A stretch of 64,000 bases of DNA from Brevundimonas naejangsanensis (GTDB lineage Bacteria > Pseudomonadota > Alphaproteobacteria > Caulobacterales > Caulobacteraceae). Positions 1 through 8,831 of this stretch are shown here, in pieces. Both the position numbers and the translations under genes were made by a program. The notes under the pieces were generated by a model. It saw only the letters and a list, made by a program, of their open reading frames with translations, had not been told where the DNA came from and did not search any database. The stretch spans positions 2,516,501-2,580,500 of the forward strand of contig NZ_CP015614.1 of assembly GCF_000635915.2 (NCBI RefSeq), written 5' to 3'. Each line of letters starts with the position of its first letter. Within the stretch, counting starts at the first letter, position 1.

Positions 1-879
<879 letters not shown>

Positions 880-910
880 GGTCTCAAGCAGCGCGAAAGC
901 GCGTTAGACC
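880..910 (+). repeat. Hairpin repeat copy 1 (CAAGCA/GTT internal loop)
   Basis: This is the smallest copy of the dispersed hairpin family. The outer clamp GGTCT/AGACC encloses an asymmetric internal loop, CAAGCA against GTT. The inner stem is GCGC/GCGC, capped by a GAAA loop. It begins directly after the acnA stop codon. Confidence 0.85.
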
Positions 911-920
911 AAACGAGAAT

Positions 921-956
921 AAAGGCCGGCGGAGCGATCCGCCGGCCTTTTTCTTT
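921..956 (+). terminator. Rho-independent terminator of acnA
   Basis: The inverted repeat GGCCGGCGGA / TCCGCCGGCC has a 4-base loop (GCGA) and is followed by TTTTTCTTT. It lies about 40 bases after the acnA stop. Confidence 0.92.
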
Positions 957-975
957 GGGCCCGCCCCCCCACCCT

Positions 976-1085
976 GCCGTCATCCTCGGGCTGGACCCGA
1001 GGATCGAGCGCAGCGGGGCGCTCGCCCTTGCCTACGTCCCGCAAGCGGACACCCCGATCCTCGGGTCCAGCCCGAGGATGACGGC
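976..1085. repeat. Inverted repeat with perfect 31-bp arms
   Basis: The arms at 976-1006 and 1055-1085 are exact reverse complements (31 of 31) and flank a 48-bp spacer. Each arm is itself partly palindromic, with CCTCGGG...CCCGAGG inside it. The element ends 37 bp from the oxyR stop, so it lies between convergent acnA and oxyR. It looks like a REP/MITE-like intergenic element. Confidence 0.85.
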
Positions 1086-1122
1086 GGAATGGTCAAAGGC
1101 GGCGCCTCGCCGCTCGCCCTCA

Positions 1123-2016
1123 TCAGTCCAGTTTCAGCGCCTCGGCCAGCAGGCGCGCCTCGGCCGCGCGGCTGGAGCCGGCGCGCCAGGCGACCACGAT
1201 CTCGCGGCGCGGCGCGTCTTCGGAAATGGGCCGCACGACGACGCCCGGACTGTCGGCCAGGCCCGCCTTCACCGCCATGTGCGGCAGGAAGCTGACGCCC
1301 AGCCCGGAGGACACCATCTGCACCAGCGTATGCAGGGAGGTTGCGGCGAAGACGTCCTCGCCGCGCGGCGCCTCGATATTGACGGCCGCCAGGGCCTGAT
1401 CGCGCAGGCAGTGTCCGTCTTCCAGCAGGATAAGGTCGTCGGCCTTCAGCATTCCCGCCGGGATCGGCCCGGCGCCCGCCAGGGGATGGCCGACGGGGGC
1501 GGCGGCCAAGATCTCGTCGTCGCCGATATGGGCGTGGTCGATCCCCGGCGCGTCGTAAGGCAGGGCGATGACGGCGGCGTCCAGCTGGCCCGCCTTCAGC
1601 CCGGCGATCAGGCGCGGCGTCAGGTCTTCGCGGATGAACAGGCGCAGGCCCGGATACAGGGTCTTCAGCCCCGGCAGGGTGCGCGGCAGCAGGAAGGGCG
1701 CCACCGTCGGGATGATCCCCAGGCGAAACCGGCCCGACAGCGGCTTGCCCGCGTTCTGGGCCGCCTCGACCATGTCCTCGGCGCGCGCCAGCACGTCCTC
1801 GGCCCGGCGCACCGCCTCGGCGCCCACAGCGGTCAGGATCACCGCCCCGCGCGTACGCTCGACCACCGCGGCGCCCAGGACGCGCTCCAGCTCCTGCACC
1901 CCGGACGACAGGGCCGGCTGGCTGACATGGGCGGCCTCGGCGGCGCGGCTGAACGAGCCGTGCTCGGCCAGGAGCTTCAGATATTGCAGCTGGCGCAAGG
2001 TGGGCAGGACGGACAT
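1123..2016 (-). CDS. oxyR: OxyR-type LysR regulator with a single cysteine
   Basis: This is a LysR-family hydrogen-peroxide sensor and transcription activator of 297 residues. The N-terminal winged HTH covers about residues 1-60 and the effector domain about 90-295. The block LEDGHCLRDQA at 198-208 matches the segment of OxyR that carries the peroxide-reactive cysteine (E. coli C199), here C203. The second redox cysteine (E. coli C208) is replaced by V212, and C203 is the only cysteine in the protein. The gene is divergent from ahpC, its classic target. The 240-bp gap between them carries two OxyR-type boxes, which suggests autoregulation and activation of ahpC. Assignment to OxyR and not another LysR protein rests on the cysteine block and the neighbour. 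Confidence 0.88.
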   Translation of the reverse strand: MSVLPTLRQLQYLKLLAEHGSFSRAAEAAHVSQPALSSGVQELERVLGAAVVERTRGAVILTAVGAEAVRRAEDVLARAEDMVEAAQNAGKPLSGRFRLGIIPTVAPFLLPRTLPGLKTLYPGLRLFIREDLTPRLIAGLKAGQLDAAVIALPYDAPGIDHAHIGDDEILAAAPVGHPLAGAGPIPAGMLKADDLILLEDGHCLRDQALAAVNIEAPRGEDVFAATSLHTLVQMVSSGLGVSFLPHMAVKAGLADSPGVVVRPISEDAPRREIVVAWRAGSSRAAEARLLAEALKLD

Positions 2017-2051
2017 GGGTCACGCTGGTTGTTGGGGAGGCGGCTCCAGAC

Positions 2052-2088
2052 ATAGGCGTCGCCTATGCCGAAATCAAAAGCCATCGAT
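2052..2088. promoter_or_regulatory. Candidate OxyR box, oxyR-proximal
   Basis: The site reads ATAG-N7-CTAT-N7-TCAA-N7-CGAT, which has the 4-7-4-7-4-7-4 spacing of the OxyR tetramer site (ATAG-N7-CTAT twice). The first half lies within the perfect 17-bp palindrome CATAGGCGTCGCCTATG at 2051-2067. It lies 35 bp upstream of the oxyR start. Confidence 0.62.
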
Positions 2089-2123
2089 CGTTTCTATGGA
2101 GACGACGGCGGATGGCGCGCATC

Positions 2124-2160
2124 ATAAGACAAATCTATTCGCATGAGCAAAATGATCGAT
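2124..2160. promoter_or_regulatory. Candidate OxyR box, ahpC-proximal
   Basis: The site reads ATAA-N7-CTAT-N7-AGCA-N7-CGAT, with the same periodicity and the same last quarter-site (CGAT) as the box at 2052-2088. It ends 96 bp before the ahpC start codon, a sensible position for an activator. Confidence 0.58.
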
Positions 2161-2256
2161 TTGACTTAAGCAGCGCCAAGGCCCATCTCATGGCCTCGAC
2201 GGTTCGCCCTCCCCGGCGAGCCGCGGTCAATATCATTCGTCTCTAGGAGAAGCGCG

Positions 2257-2811
2257 ATGCTCGGCGTCGGTCAAAAACTGCCTGATTTCAAAATTATCGG
2301 TGTGAAGCCGGGCTTCAACAGCCACGAAGAAAACGGCGCCTCGGCGTTCGAGCCGATCACCCAGGACAGCTTCGAAGGCAAGTGGAAGGTCATCTTCTTC
2401 TACCCGAAGGACTTCACCTTCGTCTGCCCGACCGAAATCGCCGCCTTCGCCAAGCTGGGCAAGGACTTCGAGGACCGCGACACCGTGGTTCTGGGCGGTT
2501 CGACCGACAATGAGTTCACCAAGCTGGCCTGGCGCCGCGACCACGCCGACCTGAACAAGCTGCCGATCTGGCAGTTCGCCGACAACGGCGGCAAGCTGGC
2601 CCGCGCCCTTGGCGTGCTGGACGAAGAAGAAGGCGTGGCCCTGCGCGCGACGTTCGTCGTCGACCCGCACAACGTCATCCAGCACGTCTATGTCACCAAC
2701 CTGAACGTCGGCCGTTCGCCGGAAGACACCCTGCGTGTCGTCGACGCCCTGCAGACCGACGAACTGTGCGCCTGCAACCGCCCGGTCGGCGGCGACACCC
2801 TGGCCGCCTAA
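2257..2811 (+). CDS. ahpC: Peroxiredoxin AhpC
   Basis: This cytosolic 2-Cys peroxiredoxin (184 residues) reduces H2O2, organic peroxides and peroxynitrite. The peroxidatic cysteine is C57 in FTFVCPTE. The C-terminal LCACNRPVGG block puts resolving-type cysteines at C171 and C173, a layout typical of AhpC enzymes that are re-reduced by AhpD instead of AhpF. The next gene is indeed ahpD. The start is the ATG preceded by AGGAGA (2245-2250). The upstream gap has OxyR-type boxes, so induction by peroxide through the divergent oxyR is expected. Confidence 0.96.
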   Translation: MLGVGQKLPDFKIIGVKPGFNSHEENGASAFEPITQDSFEGKWKVIFFYPKDFTFVCPTEIAAFAKLGKDFEDRDTVVLGGSTDNEFTKLAWRRDHADLNKLPIWQFADNGGKLARALGVLDEEEGVALRATFVVDPHNVIQHVYVTNLNVGRSPEDTLRVVDALQTDELCACNRPVGGDTLAA

Positions 2812-2881
2812 GCACCGGCCCAAAGGTCGAAAACGACCAGGCCCGGACCGCGTGAGTAGGGCCCGGGCCGCCCCTCGACAG

Positions 2882-2920
2882 AGGCGGCGGCGGGCGACTG
2901 TCGCCGCCTTTGTTAGTTTT
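2882..2920 (+). terminator. Hairpin with T-rich tail after ahpC
   Basis: GGCGGCG and CGCCGCC pair around a roughly 13-base loop and are followed by TTTGTTAGTTTTT. This could be a partial terminator or attenuator between ahpC and ahpD. Confidence 0.5.
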
Positions 2921-2924
2921 TAGG

Positions 2925-2954
2925 GCGCTGTCGTCCTTCGGACTGCTCGAGCGC
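2925..2954 (-). repeat. Hairpin repeat copy 2 (divergent variant)
   Basis: Read on the minus strand, clamp GCGCT/AGCGC encloses an internal loop CGAGCA/GAC and an inner stem GTCC/GGAC with a GAA loop. A further decayed copy may lie at 2961-2988, where clamp and loop remnants persist but there is no inner stem. Confidence 0.6.
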
Positions 2955-3002
2955 GCTTGGAGCGCTATCGTCCCTCGGCTTGAGCGCCCCTTCACGCCAT
3001 TT

Positions 3003-3044
3003 GCGGCTCAAGCAGCAAGCGACCGCGTCGCGCGCGATAGCCGC
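3003..3044 (+). repeat. Hairpin repeat copy 3
   Basis: Clamp GCGGCT/AGCCGC is perfect. The internal loop is CAAGCA/GAT and the inner stem GCAAGCGAC/GTCGCGCGC contains two mismatches. It ends 18 bp before the ahpD start codon, so it would lie in the ahpD leader. Confidence 0.82.
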
Positions 3045-3062
3045 TTCCTGAAAGGAACCAAA

Positions 3063-3596
3063 ATGTCCATCGACGCCCTGCGCGACCTGATCCCGGCCTA
3101 CGGCAAGGACATCTCGCTGAACCTGTCCTCGCTCGCCAATGAGACCGTGCTGAACGACCAGCAGAAGTGGGGCTGCTTCCTGGCCTCAGCCCACGCCATC
3201 GGCGTCGGCCCCGTGGTGAAACTGATCGAGGCCCACGCCGCGACCCTTCTGTCGCCCGAGGCGATGAACGCCGCCAAGGCCGCCGCCGCCATCATGGGCA
3301 TGAACAACATCTACTATCGGTCGCTGCACCTGATGAAAAATCAGGAATACACCACCCTGCCGGCCAAGCTGCGCATGAACGTCATCGGCAATCCCGGCGT
3401 CGACAAGCTGGACTTCGAGCTGTGGTCCACCGCCGTGTCGGCCATCAATGGCTGCGGCGCCTGCATGGACGCTCACGAAGGCGAACTGCGCAAGCACGGC
3501 ACGCCGAACGTCCAGATCCAGGCCGCCCTGCGCATCGGCGCCGTGGTCCACGCCGCCAGCCGGATCATCGCCTCCGAGACGGCGCTGCGCGCCTGA
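3063..3596 (+). CDS. ahpD: Alkyl hydroperoxide reductase partner AhpD
   Basis: This is a carboxymuconolactone-decarboxylase-fold disulfide reductase of 177 residues. In the known AhpD system it passes electrons from a dihydrolipoyl carrier to AhpC. The redox motif is C131-GA-C134 with H138 three residues on, in the usual CxxCxxxH arrangement. The ATG at 3063 follows GAAAGGA; the same frame is open further upstream, but nothing there looks like AhpD. It is co-directional with ahpC, with 251 bp between them that contain a T-tailed hairpin and repeat elements. The two genes may therefore be partly uncoupled. A terminator follows. Confidence 0.95.
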   Translation: MSIDALRDLIPAYGKDISLNLSSLANETVLNDQQKWGCFLASAHAIGVGPVVKLIEAHAATLLSPEAMNAAKAAAAIMGMNNIYYRSLHLMKNQEYTTLPAKLRMNVIGNPGVDKLDFELWSTAVSAINGCGACMDAHEGELRKHGTPNVQIQAALRIGAVVHAASRIIASETALRA

Positions 3597-3621
3597 TCCC
3601 GGTCGGCAGCCCATACGAGAA

Positions 3622-3652
3622 AGGCGCGGATCGTTTCCCGCGCCTTTTTTCT
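3622..3652 (+). terminator. Rho-independent terminator after ahpD
   Basis: AGGCGCGG...CCGCGCCT stem with a short loop and a run of six T, 25 bases after the ahpD stop. It faces the end of the convergent XRE gene. Confidence 0.9.
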
Positions 3653-3675
3653 TGGCCGCCCCTCCCCAGAGGCGC

Positions 3676-4092
3676 TCAGTCGGCCTCGGCGGCCTCTTCG
3701 ACCAGTTCGCGCATCAGGTCGACCACCAGCTTCTGCTGACGCGACGACAGGCGCGGCGCCAGACGCCCGATCTCGATCGTCTGACGCGTGGCGGGAAAGT
3801 CATGCACGAACGGCTCGGCCTCGTCCTCGGCCATGCCCGGCTGAGCGGCCTTGGTCAGGCCCTCGAAGAAATAGCCGATATCCACGCCGAAGAAGCGGGC
3901 GATGTCCCACAGTTTGGACGCCGAGATGCGGTTGGCGCCCTTTTCATACTTCTGCACCTGCTGGAAGGTGACCCCCAGCGCCTGACCCAGATCAGTCTGA
4001 TTATAGCCCAGGGCGATGCGCTTCTCGCACACGCGCCGCCCGACATGCCGGTCCACCAGATGGGGACCCTCCGTCCCCGAACGCCTGATCAT
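3676..4092 (-). CDS. XRE-family transcriptional regulator
   Basis: This DNA-binding protein of 138 residues has a Cro/CI-type helix-turn-helix at about residues 18-75, including the conserved FQQVQKYEKGANRIS recognition segment. The tail of about 60 residues has no recognised domain. It belongs to the small XRE subfamily common in alphaproteobacteria and has a clear paralogue at 10530-10898. The ATG at 4092 is preceded by CTGGAG; longer in-frame extensions lack homology-like character. It follows lnt on the same strand after about 100 bp, a frequent neighbour in this order. Its target is unknown. Confidence 0.86.
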   Translation of the reverse strand: MIRRSGTEGPHLVDRHVGRRVCEKRIALGYNQTDLGQALGVTFQQVQKYEKGANRISASKLWDIARFFGVDIGYFFEGLTKAAQPGMAEDEAEPFVHDFPATRQTIEIGRLAPRLSSRQQKLVVDLMRELVEEAAEAD

Positions 4093-4193
4093 CTCCAGCC
4101 CCTTCCCGGTTGTACTGGTATCCACATGCCGCGCGCCCTCTCCCCTGTCATGCGCTTTCGCGTCACAGGGGCGCCGCCGGCATCTTATCATGC

Positions 4194-5783
4194 TTAACGA
4201 TCCGCTCCCGCATTTCCGGCGCGACGACGCCCCGCCGTCAGCATGATCATCATCAGGACGGCAAATCCCAGATCGCCCCAGCGACCATAGAGGGTCGGCG
4301 GCGCCGGCTGCGGCAGACGCACGTCGATGATCCCCGCCTGGCCTGGGTCCAGTCGCCGCCCCTCGACGATCCGCCCCCATGGATCAATCATGGCCGACAC
4401 GCCCGTGGGCGTCGCCCGCGCCACCGGCAGACCCGTCTCCAGCGCCCGATAGGAGGCCAGGTTCAGGTGCTGGCGCGGCCCCGACGTCTTGCCGAACCAG
4501 GCGTCGTTGGAGACGTTGACGATCCACGCCGGGCGCGTCGCCGCCGTCGCGGGGGTGAAGCCGGGATACAGGGCCTCGTAACAGATCAACGGCTGCACGC
4601 TCGGAGCGTTGGCCAGGCTGATCGGCGCGGGCGCCGGTCCGGCGCTGAAGTCGGCCGGCACATGCACCAGGCTGCGCACGCCGATCCGGCCCATCAGATC
4701 GCCCAGCGGCAGGTATTCGCCGAACGGCACCAGCCGGTGCTTGTCGTAGATCGGGCCGATGCGCAGCCCCGCCGCCCCTTCGTCATGCAGGGCGAACAGG
4801 CTGTTGTAATAGCGGGCGCCGGTTTCAGCGCGCGGGTCCGGCTCGCCCCGGCTCAGCCCCGCCAGCAGGGTCTGTCCGGTCTGCAGCGCCGCCGCCACCG
4901 CCTGGGCGTCCGACGAAGAGAACAGGTCGTTGGCCGTGGTCGGCAGGGCGCCCTCGGGCCAGATCACCACGTCGGGCAGGGCCTCGGCCGGGCGCGCGGT
5001 CAGCTCCAGATAGCGGCCCAGGATGGCGTGATAGGCTTCGGGGCTCCACTTATAGTCCTGCGGAATATCGGCCTGAACCAGCCGCACCAGGGTCGGCGTC
5101 TCGACAACCTGCGCCGAGGACAGGCGCGCGGCTCCGAAGGCGAACAGACCGGCTAGCGTCAACACGCCCAGCCCCGCCGCGATCAGACGCGGGCGACGCG
5201 GCCCGGCGTCGGCCAGCGGCGCCAAGGCGCTGACCGCCGCCACCGTGATCAAGCCCAGCCCATAGACCCCAACGACCGAGGCGAACTGCGACATGGCCGA
5301 TCCGGCCGCCCAGCCCGCGCCCGCCGGATTCCAAGGAAAGCCGGTCAGCACATGGCCGCGCGTCCACTCCAGCAGGGCGAACAGGGCGGCGAACAACAGC
5401 ACGCGCCGCGCTCCGGCCGGACGGAGCCAGCGATAGGCCATCGTCGCCAGCCCCCAGAACAGCCCCATGCCCGCCGGCAGCAGACTGGCCGCAAACGGCG
5501 CCATCCACGCCTGGGCCGGATTGACCAGAAAAGCCTCGGCCACCCACCAGCAGCCGATGAAGAAATAGGCGAAGCCCGCCAGCCAGCCGACCCAGAAACC
5601 GCCCTTCATGCCGCCTGAACGATCCGCCAGCAGCAACAGCAGCGGATAGCCCAGCAGCCCCGGCAGGAAACCGAACGGCGGATGGACCAGGGCGGCGCCC
5701 GCCCCGGCCAGAAGCGCCAGAGCGATCCGACCCCAGCGGTTGTTCAGAAGGCCTGCGAACCGGGCGGCGAGCGCCCCGCTCAC
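4194..5783 (-). CDS. lnt: Apolipoprotein N-acyltransferase
   Basis: This inner-membrane enzyme adds the third acyl chain to lipoproteins, the last step before LolCDE sorting. It has 529 residues, as usual for Lnt. Several hydrophobic segments lie in about the first 215 residues, followed by a periplasmic nitrilase-fold domain. The catalytic triad is visible as E277 (WPEGA), K348 (YDKHR) and C401 (LICYE). The start overlaps the end of ybeY by 4 bp. In many alphaproteobacteria a CorC/TlyC gene sits between ybeY and lnt; here the two are fused head to tail without it. Confidence 0.96.
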   Translation of the reverse strand: MSGALAARFAGLLNNRWGRIALALLAGAGAALVHPPFGFLPGLLGYPLLLLLADRSGGMKGGFWVGWLAGFAYFFIGCWWVAEAFLVNPAQAWMAPFAASLLPAGMGLFWGLATMAYRWLRPAGARRVLLFAALFALLEWTRGHVLTGFPWNPAGAGWAAGSAMSQFASVVGVYGLGLITVAAVSALAPLADAGPRRPRLIAAGLGVLTLAGLFAFGAARLSSAQVVETPTLVRLVQADIPQDYKWSPEAYHAILGRYLELTARPAEALPDVVIWPEGALPTTANDLFSSSDAQAVAAALQTGQTLLAGLSRGEPDPRAETGARYYNSLFALHDEGAAGLRIGPIYDKHRLVPFGEYLPLGDLMGRIGVRSLVHVPADFSAGPAPAPISLANAPSVQPLICYEALYPGFTPATAATRPAWIVNVSNDAWFGKTSGPRQHLNLASYRALETGLPVARATPTGVSAMIDPWGRIVEGRRLDPGQAGIIDVRLPQPAPPTLYGRWGDLGFAVLMMIMLTAGRRRAGNAGADR

Positions 5784-6235
5784 GCGGCGCCCTCATGCTC
5801 GACAGCATAAGGATCAGAAACGCCCAGTTCGGCCAGGATCTCGCGCTCCTCGGCCTCCATCTCCTCGGCCTCGGCGTCGTCCTCGTGGTCGCGGCCCAGC
5901 AGGTGCAAGACGCCGTGGACGACCAGATGGCTCAGATGGTCCGACAGCGATTTGCCCTGCGCCTGCGCCTCGGCCGCGCAATAGGCGTAGCCCAGCACCA
6001 CGTCGCCCAGATGGGGAAAGGCGCTCTCGGCCGCCGGGAAGGACAGCACGTTCGTCGGCCGGTCCTTGTCGCGGAACCGCGCGTTCAGATCCTGCACCGC
6101 CGCGTCGTCGGCCAGCAGCACCACGACATCGCCCTCGACCGTTCCCAAGGCCGCCGCTGCGGCGCGCTCGACGATCGCCGCCGCCTCGGGCAAAGCCTGC
6201 GTCCAGCCGTCGCTGTCGATCTCGACCTCGATCAT
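5780..6235 (-). CDS. ybeY: Endoribonuclease YbeY
   Basis: This metal-dependent RNase of 151 residues acts in 16S rRNA 3' maturation and ribosome quality control. The zinc motif HGVLHLLGRDH supplies H107, H111 and H117. The ATG overlaps the phoH stop as TGATG, and the gene end overlaps the lnt start by 4 bp, so the three are translationally coupled. The tail after residue 118 is strongly acidic. Confidence 0.95.
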   Translation of the reverse strand: MIEVEIDSDGWTQALPEAAAIVERAAAAALGTVEGDVVVLLADDAAVQDLNARFRDKDRPTNVLSFPAAESAFPHLGDVVLGYAYCAAEAQAQGKSLSDHLSHLVVHGVLHLLGRDHEDDAEAEEMEAEEREILAELGVSDPYAVEHEGAA

Positions 6236-7254
6236 CAGGCGTCGTCCTCAAGGTCCGGGAAGGGGCGGCTGCGCGCCGCGTCGCTGTCATAGGCGCGCAC
6301 GATGCGCTCGACCATGGCGTGGCGCACCACGTCCTCGGACTTGAACTGCTGCACGCCGACGCCCTCCACGTCCTTGAGGATGCGCAGGGCGTGGGCCAGG
6401 CCGGAATCGCGCGGGTTCAGCAGATCGACCTGTGACGGATCGCCCGTCACCACCATGCGCGCCCCCTCGCCCAGGCGGGTCAGCACCATCTTCATCTGCA
6501 TGCGCGAGGTGTTCTGCGCCTCATCGACGATGATGAAGGCGTGGCTCAGCGTCCGGCCGCGCATGAAGGCGATGGGGGCGGCTTCGATCTCGCCCTTCTC
6601 GCGGCGGCGGCGCACGTCGTCGACGCCCAGGATGTCGTTCAGCGACTCCCAGATCGGCGCCAGATAGGGATCGACCTTCTCGTTCAGATCGCCCGGCAGG
6701 AAGCCCAGCTTCTCGCCCGCCTCGACCGCCGGGCGGGTGATGACCAGCCGGTCCACCTGCCCTCGCTTCAGCAGGGAGGCGCCGTAAGCCGCCGCCAGGA
6801 AGGTCTTGCCCGTGCCCGCCGGACCGACGCCGAAGGTCAGTTCGCAGCGGCCCAGCATCTCCAGATAGCGCGCCTGCGACGCCGTCTTGGGGGCGATGGC
6901 GCCACGACGGCCCACCGGCAGGGCCGCGCCTTCCGGCACGCTTCGTCCCATGCTGCGACCTTGGCTGCGGCCCGCCGGTTCGGCCCGCGGCTGGGTGACG
7001 GCGGCGCCCAGGGCGGTGCGCACGTCGGCCTCGGTGATCTCGGCGCCCGCCTCGGCGCGGGTCGACAAGGCCTCGATCACCCGGCGCGCCTGCGCTCGGT
7101 CCCGCGTCGAGCCGTTGATCGACACCCCGCCGCCCGGCGTCTCGACCAGCACCTTGAAGGCGTCCTCGATCAGGGCCAGGTGGCGGCTCTGCGGCCCGAT
7201 CACGGCGCGCAACGCCGCATCGCTGAGGGACAGGAACTCGGACTCGCGCGCCAT
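6235..7254 (-). CDS. phoH: PhoH-family ATPase
   Basis: This is a PhoH/PhoL-type P-loop ATPase of 339 residues. The family is linked to RNA metabolism and is nearly always next to ybeY. Walker A is GPAGTGKT at 144-151 and the Walker B region reads FIIVDEAQN. A basic, low-complexity linker rich in G, R and S spans about residues 90-115, between an N-terminal KH-like segment and the ATPase. It overlaps ybeY by one base. The leader contains a hairpin repeat at 7272-7313. Confidence 0.93.
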   Translation of the reverse strand: MARESEFLSLSDAALRAVIGPQSRHLALIEDAFKVLVETPGGGVSINGSTRDRAQARRVIEALSTRAEAGAEITEADVRTALGAAVTQPRAEPAGRSQGRSMGRSVPEGAALPVGRRGAIAPKTASQARYLEMLGRCELTFGVGPAGTGKTFLAAAYGASLLKRGQVDRLVITRPAVEAGEKLGFLPGDLNEKVDPYLAPIWESLNDILGVDDVRRRREKGEIEAAPIAFMRGRTLSHAFIIVDEAQNTSRMQMKMVLTRLGEGARMVVTGDPSQVDLLNPRDSGLAHALRILKDVEGVGVQQFKSEDVVRHAMVERIVRAYDSDAARSRPFPDLEDDA

Positions 7255-7271
7255 GAGGCCTCCTTGTTGGG

Positions 7272-7313
7272 TCCCCTATCGCCTCGCACGCGGTGCGAGG
7301 CTGCTTGGGGGGA
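7272..7313 (-). repeat. Hairpin repeat copy 4
   Basis: Plus-strand clamp TCCCCT/GGGGGA (one T-G wobble), internal loop ATC/TGCTTG, and a perfect 9-bp inner stem GCCTCGCAC/GTGCGAGGC with loop GCG. It lies between miaB and phoH, in the transcript sense that reads CAAGCA first. Confidence 0.82.
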
Positions 7314-7363
7314 TTGTGAGTGTCCCTAACGCCGCTCGCGCCGCCTGGGTTGAGAAGAATCCG

Positions 7364-8767
7364 TCAGTTCGTCTGGGTCAGTCGGCCCGACAGGCTGTTC
7401 TGCTGGCCGCTGACGATCTCGACCGGAAAGATCCGGCCGATCAGTTGATCTGCGTCCTCGACGTGGACCGATTGCAGATAGGGCGAGCGGCCGATGGCCT
7501 GGGCGCCGTGGCGGCCCTTCTTCTCGAACAGCACCGGCAGGACGCGCCCGGCCAGCGACCGGTTGAAGGCGACCTGCTGTTCGGTCAGCAGGGCCTGCAG
7601 GGCGTGCAGCCGTTCCTTGGCCACGGCGTCCGGGACCTGCGCCGCCATGGTCGCGGCGGGGGTGCCGGGGCGCGGCGAATACATGAAGGAGAAGGCGCTC
7701 GCGTAGTTCACCCGCCGCACCAGATCCATCGTGTCCTCGAAATCGCGATCCGTCTCGCCGGGGAAGCCGACGATGAAGTCGCCCGACAGGGCCATGTCGG
7801 GCCGCGCCGCGCGGATGCGGTCGATCAGGTCGAGATACTTCTGGCGCCCGTGCTTGCGGTTCATCAGCCGCAGGATGCGGTCCGAGCCCGCCTGCACCGG
7901 CAGGTGCAGATAGGGCATCAGGGCGTCCAGATCGCCATGCGCCGCGATCAGGTCGTCCGACATGTCGTTCGGATGGCTGGTGGTATAGCGGATGCGCTCG
8001 ATGCCGGGGATGTCGGCCAAGGCGTAGGCCAGCTTGGCCAGCGTAAAGGGATTGCCGTCCGGCCCCTCGCCGTCATAGGCGTTGACGTTCTGGCCCAGCA
8101 GGGTGACTTCGCGCACCCCCCGGTCGGCCAGGGCGCGGGCCTCGTCCAGCACCGCCGCGGCCGGCCGCGACCACTCGGCGCCGCGCGTATAGGGCACGAC
8201 GCAGAAGGTGCAGAACTTGTCGCAGCCTTCCTGCACCGTCAGGAAGGCGGTCACGCCCTCGGTCCCGCGCGTCGCGGGCAGGGCGTCGAACTTCTCATTG
8301 GGGGCGAAGTCGGCGCCGATGCGCTCGCCGCGCGCCCGCGCCGTGCGGGTCAGCAGCTCCGGCAGCTGGTGATAGGCCTGCGGCCCGACCACCAGATCGA
8401 CCGCCGGCTGGCGCTTCATGATCTCCTCGCCCTCGGCCTGGGCGACGCAGCCGGCCACGGCGATGGTCATGCCGCCCTGCCCCGCCGCCGCCTTCTCCTC
8501 CTTCATCTGCCGCAGCTTGCCGAGTTCGGAATAGACCTTTTCGGCCGCCTTCTCGCGGATGTGGCAGGTGTTCAGGATGACGAAGTCGGCGCCGTCCGGC
8601 GTGTCCGTCGGCGCATAGCCCAGCGGCCGCAGCACGTCGGCCATGCGCTCGGAATCATAGACGTTCATCTGACAGCCGTAGGTCTTGATGAACAGGCGTT
8701 TGGGCGCGGCCCCGCCTTCCGGCGCGCCGCCGTCCTCCAGGACGGGCGTTAGGAGCGTATCGGTCAT
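7364..8767 (-). CDS. miaB: tRNA-2-methylthio-N6-dimethylallyladenosine synthase
   Basis: This radical-SAM methylthiotransferase of 467 residues converts i6A37 to ms2i6A37 in tRNA. The N-terminal UPF0004 domain carries cluster cysteines C32 (YGCQMN), C68 (NTCHI) and C107 (AGCVA). The radical-SAM motif is C182-x3-C186-x2-C189. A C-terminal TRAM-like region follows. It lies upstream of phoH on the same strand, in the common alphaproteobacterial order fur-miaB-phoH-ybeY-lnt. Confidence 0.96.
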   Translation of the reverse strand: MTDTLLTPVLEDGGAPEGGAAPKRLFIKTYGCQMNVYDSERMADVLRPLGYAPTDTPDGADFVILNTCHIREKAAEKVYSELGKLRQMKEEKAAAGQGGMTIAVAGCVAQAEGEEIMKRQPAVDLVVGPQAYHQLPELLTRTARARGERIGADFAPNEKFDALPATRGTEGVTAFLTVQEGCDKFCTFCVVPYTRGAEWSRPAAAVLDEARALADRGVREVTLLGQNVNAYDGEGPDGNPFTLAKLAYALADIPGIERIRYTTSHPNDMSDDLIAAHGDLDALMPYLHLPVQAGSDRILRLMNRKHGRQKYLDLIDRIRAARPDMALSGDFIVGFPGETDRDFEDTMDLVRRVNYASAFSFMYSPRPGTPAATMAAQVPDAVAKERLHALQALLTEQQVAFNRSLAGRVLPVLFEKKGRHGAQAIGRSPYLQSVHVEDADQLIGRIFPVEIVSGQQNSLSGRLTQTN

Positions 8768-8831
8768 GCCCGGCTTATGATCGCCGAAACCGGCGACGGC
8801 AAGCGGCGACCCCGGTCAGGCTCAGGCGGGA

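Noticed and set aside
955..2055. Plus-strand open frame opposite oxyR
   Set aside because: It begins inside the inverted repeat and runs antisense to a clear LysR gene.
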